Positions 1 to 8,938 of a stretch of DNA of 64,000 bases are shown piece after piece; positions within the stretch are counted from its first letter, which is position 1; each line of letters opens with the position of its first letter. Below the pieces are notes generated by a model. That model had not been told where the DNA came from. It worked only from the letters and a program-made list of their open reading frames with translations, and ran no database searches. Source of the DNA: Marinobacter fonticola. Lineage in GTDB: Bacteria > Pseudomonadota > Gammaproteobacteria > Pseudomonadales > Oleiphilaceae. A program made the translations under genes and the position numbers. Location: contig NZ_CP043042.1 of assembly GCF_008122265.1 (NCBI RefSeq), positions 1,488,001 through 1,552,000 on the forward strand, in the 5' to 3' direction.

Positions 1-2
1 GC

Positions 3-797
3 ATCCGTTGCTCGGTGGAAAGTACCGGTGGTTCCATCTACAACCTGAACGCAATTCGTCAGGGTGAGCTTGATCTGGCCGTCGCCCAGTCCGATTGGCA
101 GTACCACGCCTATAATGGCACCAGCGAATTCAAAGATGACGGTCCCAACAAGAAGCTGCGGGCCGTGTTCTCCCTGCATCCCGAGCCGTTCACCGTGGTG
201 GCGCGCAAAGATGCTAATATCAAGGAGTTCAAGGACCTGAAAGGCAAGCGCGTCAGCGTTGGCAACCCCGGTTCCGGCCAGCGCGCCACTGCAGAAGTGT
301 TGATGGAGGAAATGGGGTGGGATATGAGCGCCTACTCCCTGGCAGCCGAGCTGAAAGCGGCTGAACAGTCCCAGGCTCTGTGTGACAACAAGATCGATGC
401 CTTCTTCTATACCGTTGGCCACCCATCCGGCGCTATCAAGGAAGCAACAACGTCCTGCGACAGCGTGTTGGTTAACGTGGACAACGAGGCAACCAAAAAG
501 CTGGTGGAAGAGAACCCGTACTACCGCGTAGCAACGATTCCGAGCGGCATGTACCGCGGTAATTCGGAAGACACCACCACCTTCGGTGTGGCTGCAACCT
601 TCGTGTCCTCCGCCGACGTGCCGGAAGATGTGGTCTATGAGGTGGTCAAGGCCGTTTTCGAAAACTTCGACAGCTTCAAGCGCCTGCACCCGGCGTTTGA
701 AAACCTGAAGAAGGAAGAAATGGCCACGGATGCGCTGAGTGCGCCGCTGCATCCCGGTGCGGTCAAGTATTACAAAGAAGCGGGCCTGATGGAGTAA
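3..797 (+). CDS. TAXI-family TRAP transporter solute receptor (5'-truncated)
   Basis: Periplasmic substrate-binding subunit of a TRAP transporter, delivering an unknown solute (TAXI receptors often take carboxylates or amino acids) to the permease downstream. The reading frame is open to the window edge, so the start codon and signal peptide lie upstream. The visible part has the family layout: an early segment on basal-level binding of the ligand, the glycine-rich GNPGSGQRA stretch, and the [14 protein letters not shown] segment, ending in [14 protein letters not shown]. It is followed by a stem-loop and the fused 4TM/12TM permease, the normal partner of TAXI receptors. The family assignment is firm; the ligand cannot be read from sequence. 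Confidence 0.9.
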   Translation: MRCSVESTGGSIYNLNAIRQGELDLAVAQSDWQYHAYNGTSEFKDDGPNKKLRAVFSLHPEPFTVVARKDANIKEFKDLKGKRVSVGNPGSGQRATAEVLMEEMGWDMSAYSLAAELKAAEQSQALCDNKIDAFFYTVGHPSGAIKEATTSCDSVLVNVDNEATKKLVEENPYYRVATIPSGMYRGNSEDTTTFGVAATFVSSADVPEDVVYEVVKAVFENFDSFKRLHPAFENLKKEEMATDALSAPLHPGAVKYYKEAGLME

Positions 798-850
798 AGC
801 CGGTTGGGCGGGGATAATCCTGCCCGCGGTTATTACTACCGGTTGGATCA

Positions 851-902
851 CGGCTGTCCTAGTGCCCTGTTTATCGACAAAGCAGGACGCTCCGGACAGC
901 CG
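851..902 (+). promoter_or_regulatory. Stem-loop between TRAP receptor and permease genes
   Basis: CGGCTGTCC at 851-859 pairs perfectly with GGACAGCCG at 894-902, and an inner CCTG/CAGG (866-869 with 883-886) can extend the structure. Only four T follow. Such a hairpin can protect the upstream receptor mRNA and partly stop transcription, giving more receptor than permease. The function is inferred. Confidence 0.55.
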
Positions 903-936
903 TTTTGGTAAATCCCTCCTGAAAGGTCGTTTTTAA

Positions 937-3546
937 ATGGCGAATCGAGACAGTAAGTCATCCCAGGACAGCGCCTTGCAACTGTCTGATACCGAAGCGG
1001 TCATGCAGACGGAGACCGGTGGGCGCGCAGTGGCGGGTGTGCCCGGCGCCATTCTGTTCCTGGTGCCTGTCGCCTGGGCGTTGTTCCAGCTATGGATAGC
1101 GTCACCCCTTCCGTTCATTCTCGAAGTGGGTATTTTTAACTCCACGGAAACCCGTTCCATCCACTTGGCGTTTGCCATTTTCCTGGCTTTCTCCGCTTTC
1201 CCGATGCTCAAGGGAAAAGCGACCACCTACGTCCCGATTTACGACTGGGTTCTGGCCCTGCTGGCCGCATTCTCCGCTGCCTATATTTTCATCTTCTATG
1301 AAGAACTAGCGTCCCGCCCCGGCGCGCCGACCATGATGGATATGGTTGTGGCTCTGGGTGGTCTGGTACTGCTTATGGAAGCCACGCGACGTGCCTTGGG
1401 GCTGCCGCTGACTATCGTGGCGGGCTTTTTCATCTTTTATTCCCTGGCCGGTCCTTACATGCCCGATGTCATCGCGCATAAAGGCGCCAGCCTCGAGAAG
1501 CTTGCGGCCCACCAGTGGCTGGGTACCGAAGGTGTTTTCGGGGTGGCCCTGGGGGTTTCCACCAGCTTCGTATTCCTGTTTGTATTGTTCGGCGCTTTGC
1601 TTGAGAAGGCTGGGGCCGGCAACTATTTCATTAAGGTGTCTTATGCATTGCTGGGACACATGCGTGGTGGCCCGGCCAAGGCGGCCGTAGTGTCCAGTGG
1701 TCTGAGCGGCGTGATCTCGGGCTCGTCGATCGCTAACGTGGTAACGACCGGCACGTTTACCATCCCGCTGATGAAGCGCGTGGGCTTTCCGGCCAGTAAG
1801 GCCGGCGCCGTTGAAGTGGCCGCCTCGACGAACGGGCAGTTGACCCCGCCGATCATGGGCGCTGCGGCATTCCTGATGGTTGAATACGTCGGTATTTCCT
1901 ATCTGGAAGTGATCAAACACGCCATCCTGCCTGCTTTGATCTCCTATATCGCATTGATCTACATCGTGCATCTCGAAGCCTGCAAGTTGAAGATGCACGG
2001 TATCGAGCGCACTGATCGCCCCAGTCTGGCCCAGCGCATGCTGACGTGGGTGGTGTTATTGATTGGCTTGTGTGTGCTGACGTTTGTCGTCTACTACGGG
2101 GTGGGGTGGCTCAAAGTCCTCTTTGGCAGCTATGCCTCCTGGGTTTTGGCGGCGCTGCTTGCTGTTGTCTATGCCGCTATGGTCGCCTATGCGGCGCGAT
2201 TCCCGGCGTTGGAGGACGACGGGGATAAGCCGATGGACGAGTTGCCCCCGGTGGGGCCGACCGTCAAAACCGGTCTTTACTTTTTGCTGCCTGTGGTCGT
2301 ACTGGTTTGGTGTCTCACCGTCGAACGGTTGTCACCGCAACTTTCGGCGTTCTGGGCAACGCTATTCATGATCTTTATCGTGGTTACTCAGCGTCCCTTA
2401 CAGCACTTTTTCCGCAAGCATTCCGGCGGGCTGCTGGCACCGTTCAAGGCAGGCTTCGGTGACTTGGTTCATTCCCTGGCTACCGGTGGGCGCAACATGG
2501 TGGGCATTGGGGTGGCGACGGCTACCGCCGGTATTGTCGTCGGTACGGTGACGCTAACCGGTATCGGTCTGGTCATGACTGAGTTTGTGGAGTTCATCTC
2601 CGGTGGCAATTTGCTATTGATGCTGATCTTCACCGCCCTGATCAGTCTGCTGCTGGGTATGGGCTTGCCGACAACGGCGAACTACATTGTCGTATCCACG
2701 CTGATGGCGCCGGTTATCGTTACTCTGGGTGCGCAGAACGGTTTGATCGTGCCGCTAATCGCCGTGCATCTGTTCGTGTTCTACTTCGGGATATTGGCGG
2801 ACGACACGCCGCCAGTGGGTTTGGCTGCCTATGCCGCAGCCGCCATTTCCGGGGCGGATCCCATCAAGACCGGTGTTCAGGGCTTCACCTACGATATCCG
2901 GACCGCCATCCTACCGTTCATGTTCATCTTCAACACGCAGTTGTTGCTGATCGGTCTCACGGGCTGGTTCGACCTGCTGGTCACCGTCGCCAGTGCGGTG
3001 ACCGCGATGCTGGTTTTCTCGGCGGCAACGCAGGGCTACTGGTTTACCAAGACCAAGATCTGGGAAACGGCACTGCTTCTGCTGATCACTTTCACGCTGT
3101 TCCGTCCCGGCTTCTGGTGGGACAAGATCTATCCACCAACTGAACTGCGCCCGGGCGTGGAAGTCATGGAATACGTTAGCGATGTATCGGCGGGCGAGAA
3201 TATCGTTCTCAAGGCCTCGGGCATGACGCTGGAAGGCGACGAAGAAACCACGTTTATCAATCTGGAAGTGCCCGCCGGCGACACGCCGGAACAGCGCATG
3301 ATGGATGCGGGCCTGGAGTTGCGCCCCGAAGGCGACAAGATGGTTGTGGATTTCGTCACCTTCGGCAGTCCGGCCGAAAATGCGGGGCTTTCCTTCGACT
3401 GGACCATCGATGCTGTTCAGGTAGAGCTGGATCGACCGCCCAAGGAGCTGATGTTTATCCCGACGCTGGTGCTCTTGGGCCTTATGGCTTTTGTTCAGAT
3501 ACGCCGAAGAAACCGGGAGGAGGAGGCGGCAGCTCCGGCTGCCTGA
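937..3546 (+). CDS. TRAP transporter permease, fused 4TM/12TM (DctQM-type)
   Basis: Inner-membrane permease (869 aa) of a TRAP system driven by a sodium or proton gradient, not ATP. The small DctQ-like and large DctM-like subunits are one chain: hydrophobic helices at about 25-110 form the 4TM part and the 12TM part follows, with typical loops such as SGVISGSSIANVVTTGTFTI and LGMGLPTTANYIV. The last ~130 residues, after FRPGFWWDKIYPP, form a soluble domain followed by one more helix, as in the DUF3394-type tail of this fusion class. The ATG at 937 follows a weak purine-rich site. It lies 139 bp behind the receptor gene and presumably shares its promoter upstream of the window. Confidence 0.93.
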   Translation: MANRDSKSSQDSALQLSDTEAVMQTETGGRAVAGVPGAILFLVPVAWALFQLWIASPLPFILEVGIFNSTETRSIHLAFAIFLAFSAFPMLKGKATTYVPIYDWVLALLAAFSAAYIFIFYEELASRPGAPTMMDMVVALGGLVLLMEATRRALGLPLTIVAGFFIFYSLAGPYMPDVIAHKGASLEKLAAHQWLGTEGVFGVALGVSTSFVFLFVLFGALLEKAGAGNYFIKVSYALLGHMRGGPAKAAVVSSGLSGVISGSSIANVVTTGTFTIPLMKRVGFPASKAGAVEVAASTNGQLTPPIMGAAAFLMVEYVGISYLEVIKHAILPALISYIALIYIVHLEACKLKMHGIERTDRPSLAQRMLTWVVLLIGLCVLTFVVYYGVGWLKVLFGSYASWVLAALLAVVYAAMVAYAARFPALEDDGDKPMDELPPVGPTVKTGLYFLLPVVVLVWCLTVERLSPQLSAFWATLFMIFIVVTQRPLQHFFRKHSGGLLAPFKAGFGDLVHSLATGGRNMVGIGVATATAGIVVGTVTLTGIGLVMTEFVEFISGGNLLLMLIFTALISLLLGMGLPTTANYIVVSTLMAPVIVTLGAQNGLIVPLIAVHLFVFYFGILADDTPPVGLAAYAAAAISGADPIKTGVQGFTYDIRTAILPFMFIFNTQLLLIGLTGWFDLLVTVASAVTAMLVFSAATQGYWFTKTKIWETALLLLITFTLFRPGFWWDKIYPPTELRPGVEVMEYVSDVSAGENIVLKASGMTLEGDEETTFINLEVPAGDTPEQRMMDAGLELRPEGDKMVVDFVTFGSPAENAGLSFDWTIDAVQVELDRPPKELMFIPTLVLLGLMAFVQIRRRNREEEAAAPAA

Positions 3547-3563
3547 CGCAGCGCACGACGAAA

Positions 3564-3588
3564 AAAACGCTCCGGTTAGGAGCGTTTT
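3564..3588. terminator. Bidirectional rho-independent terminator
   Basis: AAAACGCTCC, a five-base loop (GGTTA) and GGAGCGTTTT form a perfect 10-bp stem with A/T tracts on both sides. It lies between the converging TRAP permease and parA-like genes and can serve both strands. Confidence 0.9.
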
Positions 3589-3603
3589 GGGGTCTGCGTA
3601 GGG

Positions 3604-4350
3604 TTAGACGCGCGTGATCTTGCGTACTTCGCTCCACAACAGACGATAGGCCAAGGCTGCCGGGGAGCGGGCGCGAATCCGGTCGACCGGGCAACGTCTT
3701 TCGCCCATCTTTTCCACGTCGCTGGCGTAGGGAATAAACGCTCGCATGCGGCCCTTGAGCGGAACTTTGCCGGAATTAAGCATCTCCTGATGGACTTTCT
3801 TTCGACGGTCGACCATGGAGAAGAAAGGATGCAGCTTCTTACTGCCCAGCTTTTTCTCGGTGGCGAATTCATTGAGTTGTTCCCAACTGTTCAGCGATAA
3901 CCAGCTGGGAATGATCGGAACGAAGACCTGATCCGCCGTCTCAAGAATCTGCTCGGCCAGCTTGGACAGAGAGGGCGGGCAATCGAGCACAATCAAGCCG
4001 TAGTCTTCCGACAGGGGTTTGAGCCAGTCCTTCAGGGCGTGTTTGTCGCCGTCTTTCTCCAGCCGTAGATCGAGATTGCGGAAGCTGGGGTGGGCGGGTA
4101 TGAGATCCAGGCCGTTATAGGCCGTCGGCTGGATCATCTGGCCCACGGGCGTTTTGCCTTTGACCAGGCGCGCGGCTTTCTCGCCAACGATGTCCGGCGC
4201 CTCGCCCAGATACCAGCTCGCAGCGCCCTGAGCATCCAGGTCCCAAAGCAAGGTCGGGATGCCGCTATCGGCGGCCAGATAGGCAATATTGACGGCTGCG
4301 GCCGTCTTGCCGACGCCTCCCTTTAGGTTATGAAAAGCGATGACCCGCAA
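3604..4350 (-). CDS. ParA/MinD-family ATPase (orphan)
   Basis: Deviant Walker-A ATPase of 248 aa. KGGVGKT at residues 10-16 carries the signature lysine of the ParA/Soj/MinD group, followed by the Walker B-like VLDCPPSL segment. ParA proteins position DNA or protein cargo by dimerising with ATP. No parB or centromere-like repeat is next to it and the flanking genes are metabolic, so the cargo is unknown; a role in placing a protein complex is as likely as DNA segregation. The start is a TTG (complement of 4348-4350) with GGGAG about eight bases upstream; no ATG lies before the P-loop. It is transcribed divergently from thrS. Confidence 0.85.
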   Translation of the reverse strand: MRVIAFHNLKGGVGKTAAAVNIAYLAADSGIPTLLWDLDAQGAASWYLGEAPDIVGEKAARLVKGKTPVGQMIQPTAYNGLDLIPAHPSFRNLDLRLEKDGDKHALKDWLKPLSEDYGLIVLDCPPSLSKLAEQILETADQVFVPIIPSWLSLNSWEQLNEFATEKKLGSKKLHPFFSMVDRRKKVHQEMLNSGKVPLKGRMRAFIPYASDVEKMGERRCPVDRIRARSPAALAYRLLWSEVRKITRV

Positions 4351-4475
4351 GGCCTAACTCCCTGTTTTTGTCGTCTATCGATGCAATAGCCTGGAAAGAA
4401 AGCCATTGTGCAGGGTTTCGCCAGTTTTTGCATGGCAGATGTCGAAGTGGGCTGTTAGAATCCCGGGCCTGAACA

Positions 4476-4496
4476 GACCGCGATTGTGACGCGGTC
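4476..4496 (+). promoter_or_regulatory. thrS leader hairpin mimicking the tRNA-Thr anticodon arm
   Basis: GACCGCG (4476-4482) and CGCGGTC (4490-4496) form a perfect 7-bp stem closing the seven-base loop ATTGTGA. Numbered as a tRNA anticodon loop this gives U33, anticodon UGU (Thr) and a purine at 37. In E. coli ThrRS represses its own mRNA by binding a leader hairpin that imitates the tRNA-Thr anticodon arm. The hairpin lies 52-72 bases before the thrS ATG and just after a TAGAAT that could be a -10 box. Seen: structure and loop. Inferred: the operator role. Confidence 0.6.
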
Positions 4497-4547
4497 GCCC
4501 AAAACCATGTGGTCTCTCGTAAGGATCACCGCTGATAGGAGTCATTT

Positions 4548-6473
4548 ATGCCGGTCGTTACTCTCCCCGACGGAAGTCATCGCAGTTTTTCTCAGCCTGT
4601 CTCTATTCACGATGTGGCCGCCGACATCGGTGCCGGCCTGGCCAAGGCGGCGTTAGCTGGACGCATTGACGGCAAGCTGGTCGATACAAGCTACGAAATC
4701 GACCATGACGTTGAGTTGGCTATTGTCACCGAGCGTGACGAAGAGGGCGTCGATATCATCCGGCACTCCACCGCCCATTTGCTGGCGATGGCGGTTAAGG
4801 ATCTGTTTCCCTCCGCTCAGGTTACCATCGGGCCGGTGATCGATAACGGCTTTTATTATGACTTCAAGTTCGATCGCCCCTTTACCAACGAGGATCTGGC
4901 GCGCATCGAAAAGCGCATGGAAGAACTCGCCAAGCAGGATTTCAAGGTTTCCCGCTCGGTCCTGTCTCGGGATGAAGCCGTCAAACTGTTCGACGAGATG
5001 GGCGAGGAGTATAAGGTTCGCATCATCCGGGACATTCCGGGTGAAGAAGACCTCTCGTTCTACCGCCAGGGCGATTTCATCGACCTGTGCCGGGGGCCTC
5101 ATGTGCCCAATACCAGTAAGCTCAAGGCGTTCAAGTTGACCAAAGTGGCCGGCGCCTACTGGCGTGGCGACACCAGCAACGAGCAGTTGCAGCGCATCTA
5201 CGGTACCGCCTGGGGTAACAAGAAAGACCTTAAGGCCTATTTGCACCGCCTGGAAGAAGCTGAAAAGCGGGACCACCGCAAAATTGGCAAGAAGCTCGAC
5301 CTGTTCCATATGCAGGAAGAAGCGCCGGGCATGGTGTTTTGGCATCCGGATGGCTGGACCGTCTACCAGGAAATCGAGCAGTACATGCGCGATAAGCTGC
5401 GTCGCCACGGCTACCAGGAGATCAAGACGCCCCAGGTGGTCTCGCGCACGCTATGGGAGCAGTCCGGTCACTGGGACAAGTTCGGTGACGACATGTTTAC
5501 CACCGAGTCCGAGAAACACGACTTTGCCATCAAGCCGATGAACTGCCCGTGTCACATCCAGGTGTTCAATCAGGGGCTCAAAAGTTACAAGGAGCTGCCG
5601 CTGCGCCTGGCGGAATTCGGCTCGTGTCATCGCAACGAGGCGTCCGGCGCCTTGCACGGGCTGATGCGTGTACGCGGATTTACCCAGGATGACGCCCACA
5701 TCTTCTGTGAAGAAGAAGATATTCAGGCGGAAGTGTCCAAGTTCATGGATTTGCTGCATGAGGTTTATACCGATTTCGGTTTTACCGAGATTCTGTATAA
5801 ACTCTCCACTCGCCCGGAAAAGCGTGTCGGTTCCGACGAAATATGGGATAAGGCGGAAGCCGCCCTGGAAGAAGCGCTCAACCGGGAAGGTGTCGAGTGG
5901 GAACTGTTGCCGGGCGAGGGCGCCTTCTATGGCCCCAAAATCGAGTATTCGCTGAAAGACTGTATCGGCCGGGTCTGGCAATGCGGCACCGTGCAAGTGG
6001 ACTTCTCCATGCCGGGCCGTTTAGGCGCTCAGTATGTCGCGGACAACTCCGAACGCAGAACGCCGGTTATGCTGCATCGCGCAGTACTGGGATCGTTCGA
6101 GCGCTTTATCGGCATTCTGATCGAAGAATACGAAGGTGCATTCCCAGCCTGGCTGGCTCCCACTCAGGTTGCGGTCATGAATATCACCGACAACCAGCGC
6201 GAATATAGTGAAAAAATCGCCAATGCCCTTGAAAATTCCGGCTATCGGGCGCATGCCGACTTGAGAAACGAGAAGATCGGCTTTAAAATTCGCGAGCACA
6301 CGCTTAATAAAGTACCTTACCTTGCCGTAGTCGGTGATAAAGAGGTCGAATCCGGCGCGGTTGCCGTACGCAATCGTAAAGGTGATGATCTGGGTACCAT
6401 GTCGCTGGACGACTTCAAAGCCCTATTGGCAGAAGATGTGTCCCGCAAAGGTAGAAACCAAACGGAGAACTGA
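4548..6473 (+). CDS. thrS: Threonyl-tRNA synthetase
   Basis: Class II aminoacyl-tRNA synthetase (641 aa) charging tRNA-Thr in the cytoplasm. An N-terminal TGS domain (about 1-61) precedes the editing domain, where HSTAHLLA marks the hydrolytic site for Ser-tRNA-Thr. The catalytic core carries the zinc ligands Cys333 (MNCPCH), His384 (DDAHIF) and His510 (LHRAVLGS), matching E. coli Cys334/His385/His511. The C-terminal anticodon-binding domain runs from about 540. AGGAG at 4537-4541 supports the ATG. First gene of the thrS-infC-rpmI-rplT block, with a candidate autoregulatory hairpin upstream. The stop codon overlaps or abuts the infC start. Confidence 0.98.
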   Translation: MPVVTLPDGSHRSFSQPVSIHDVAADIGAGLAKAALAGRIDGKLVDTSYEIDHDVELAIVTERDEEGVDIIRHSTAHLLAMAVKDLFPSAQVTIGPVIDNGFYYDFKFDRPFTNEDLARIEKRMEELAKQDFKVSRSVLSRDEAVKLFDEMGEEYKVRIIRDIPGEEDLSFYRQGDFIDLCRGPHVPNTSKLKAFKLTKVAGAYWRGDTSNEQLQRIYGTAWGNKKDLKAYLHRLEEAEKRDHRKIGKKLDLFHMQEEAPGMVFWHPDGWTVYQEIEQYMRDKLRRHGYQEIKTPQVVSRTLWEQSGHWDKFGDDMFTTESEKHDFAIKPMNCPCHIQVFNQGLKSYKELPLRLAEFGSCHRNEASGALHGLMRVRGFTQDDAHIFCEEEDIQAEVSKFMDLLHEVYTDFGFTEILYKLSTRPEKRVGSDEIWDKAEAALEEALNREGVEWELLPGEGAFYGPKIEYSLKDCIGRVWQCGTVQVDFSMPGRLGAQYVADNSERRTPVMLHRAVLGSFERFIGILIEEYEGAFPAWLAPTQVAVMNITDNQREYSEKIANALENSGYRAHADLRNEKIGFKIREHTLNKVPYLAVVGDKEVESGAVAVRNRKGDDLGTMSLDDFKALLAEDVSRKGRNQTEN

Positions 6474-6475
6474 TT

Positions 6476-7012
6476 ATTAAACAGCGAGCGAATCGGGGAC
6501 GGGCTCCAAAAGCGCCCATTAACGAGAATATAGAAGCCACAGAAGTACGTCTGATTGCAGCAGACGGTGAGCAGGTGGGTGTCGTATCCATCGAAGATGC
6601 TTTGAAAGCTGCTGAAGAAGCTTCTTTGGATCTGGTTCAGGTGACGAATTCCGATCCGGTCGTCTGTAAGATAATGGACTACGGCAAGAAGATCTTCGAA
6701 GAGAAGAAGGCCAAAGCTGCTGCTAAGAAGAAGCAGAAGCAGGTCCAGGTAAAAGAAGTGAAGTTCCGGCCTGGCACGGAAGAAGGGGATTATCAGGTCA
6801 AGCTACGCAACCTGGTACGTTTCCTTGAGAACGGGGACCGGGGCAAGATTACGATCCGTTTCCGCGGTCGTGAGATGGCGCACCAAGAAATTGGTATGAA
6901 ACTCATGAACCGTGTTGAAGAGGATATCACTGAACTTGCCCAGGTAGAGCAACGGCCGAAAATGGAAGGCCGGCAAATGACGATGGTTGTTGCCCCCCGC
7001 AAGAAAAAATGA
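6476..7012 (+). CDS. infC: Translation initiation factor IF-3 (ATT start)
   Basis: IF-3 binds the 30S subunit, prevents premature 50S joining and checks the start codon. No ATG or GTG lies at the right place. Homology begins with [19 protein letters not shown], so the start is the ATT at 6476 (GGAG eight bases upstream) or the adjacent ATT at 6473 that overlaps the thrS TGA. An unusual AUU start is the known device by which IF-3 represses itself in enterobacteria and pseudomonads. The product is 178 aa with both IF-3 halves, the lysine-rich linker ([13 protein letters not shown]), the [16 protein letters not shown] signature and a basic C-terminus. An automated ATG/GTG call would start about 33 residues too late. 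Confidence 0.95.
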   Translation: MKQRANRGRAPKAPINENIEATEVRLIAADGEQVGVVSIEDALKAAEEASLDLVQVTNSDPVVCKIMDYGKKIFEEKKAKAAAKKKQKQVQVKEVKFRPGTEEGDYQVKLRNLVRFLENGDRGKITIRFRGREMAHQEIGMKLMNRVEEDITELAQVEQRPKMEGRQMTMVVAPRKKK

Positions 7013-7070
7013 TCCCAGCGAATTTGCCTGTCCCCCGTCACAGTGCGGGGGATTTGTCGTTCAGGGATCA
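7010..7070 (+). promoter_or_regulatory. Structured infC-rpmI spacer (candidate L20 control site)
   Basis: TGATCCC (7010-7016) can pair with GGGATCA (7064-7070), enclosing a hairpin of CCCCCG (7032-7037) with CGGGGG (7046-7051). In E. coli the infC-rpmI region binds ribosomal protein L20, which represses rpmI-rplT. The two nested stems here suggest comparable feedback, but the L20-binding helix itself cannot be confirmed by eye. Confidence 0.4.
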
Positions 7071-7105
7071 TTATTCATTTAAAATGAAAATGCGGAGTTT
7101 TAGAA

Positions 7106-7297
7106 ATGCCTAAGATGAAAACCAAGAGCGGAGCCACCAAGCGGTTCAAACGTACCGCTAAAGGCTTCAAGCATAAGCAGTCCTTCACGAGTCACATCCT
7201 GACGAAGAAGAGCCCGAAGCGTAAGCGTCAGCTGCGCGGCACCAAGTTGGTCGCCAAGTCTGACGTCGCATCCATCAAGCGCATGATCGCGCTTTAA
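7106..7297 (+). CDS. rpmI: 50S ribosomal protein L35
   Basis: Small basic ribosomal protein (63 aa), close to the usual 64-65 residues. It starts with the typical [17 protein letters not shown] and contains [12 protein letters not shown]. It lies between infC and rplT as in most bacteria and is expected to be translated in step with rplT. Confidence 0.97.
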   Translation: MPKMKTKSGATKRFKRTAKGFKHKQSFTSHILTKKSPKRKRQLRGTKLVAKSDVASIKRMIAL

Positions 7298-7328
7298 TTT
7301 CAGGTTCTTAGAAGAGAAGGATTGAGTT

Positions 7329-7685
7329 ATGGCTCGTGTAAAGCGTGGTGTCGTCGCGCGTCGTCGTCACAAGAAAATCATGAAGCAGGCCAAGGGCTAC
7401 TACGGTGCCCGGAGCCGCGTCTATCGTGTTGCCAAGCAGGCGGTTATCAAGGCCGGTCAGTATGCGTACCGTGACCGTCGTAACCGCAAGCGCCAGTTCC
7501 GTGCACTGTGGATCGCGCGTATTAACGCCGGTGCCCGTGCCAACGGTCTGACTTACAGCCGTCTGATCGCAGGTCTGAAAAAGGCCAATGTCGAGATTGA
7601 TCGCAAGGTTCTTGCTGACCTGGCGATGAATGAGCAGCAAGCGTTCAGTGCTGTCGTTGAAAAAGCCAAAACTGCGTTGGCGTAA
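7329..7685 (+). CDS. rplT: 50S ribosomal protein L20
   Basis: 118-aa 23S rRNA-binding protein needed early in 50S assembly; in E. coli it also represses the rpmI-rplT mRNA. The basic N-terminal extension ([24 protein letters not shown]) and the globular C-terminal half are complete and of normal length. GAGAAGG upstream supports the ATG. A strong terminator follows. Confidence 0.98.
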   Translation: MARVKRGVVARRRHKKIMKQAKGYYGARSRVYRVAKQAVIKAGQYAYRDRRNRKRQFRALWIARINAGARANGLTYSRLIAGLKKANVEIDRKVLADLAMNEQQAFSAVVEKAKTALA

Positions 7686-7737
7686 GCTCTTTCATCGATT
7701 GCAGATCGGATTGGATGCCTCAGGGCATTCCGAAGTG

Positions 7738-7768
7738 AGGGGAAGGGCACATGCTCTTCCCCTTTTTT
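7738..7768 (+). terminator. Rho-independent terminator after rplT
   Basis: AGGGGAAGGGCA (7738-7749) pairs with TGCTCTTCCCCT (7752-7763), one G-U pair allowed, followed by a run of T to 7768. It separates the ribosomal part of the block from pheST. In E. coli an attenuator with a Phe-rich leader peptide sits here; no Phe-rich leader ORF is visible. Confidence 0.88.
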
Positions 7769-7854
7769 ATTCAGGGGTCTGTAGAATGAGCCTCGCGGAG
7801 AGCTGCTGATAAAAGATCGGACGATGCGCCGGTCCTTTCTCAGGAGTTCCCTGA

Positions 7855-8883
<1,029 letters not shown>

Positions 8884-8938
8884 ACGCGATTGTTTTCAAG
8901 GGTTTCAGGATTAACGGCATCAGGACAAGGCAGATAGC

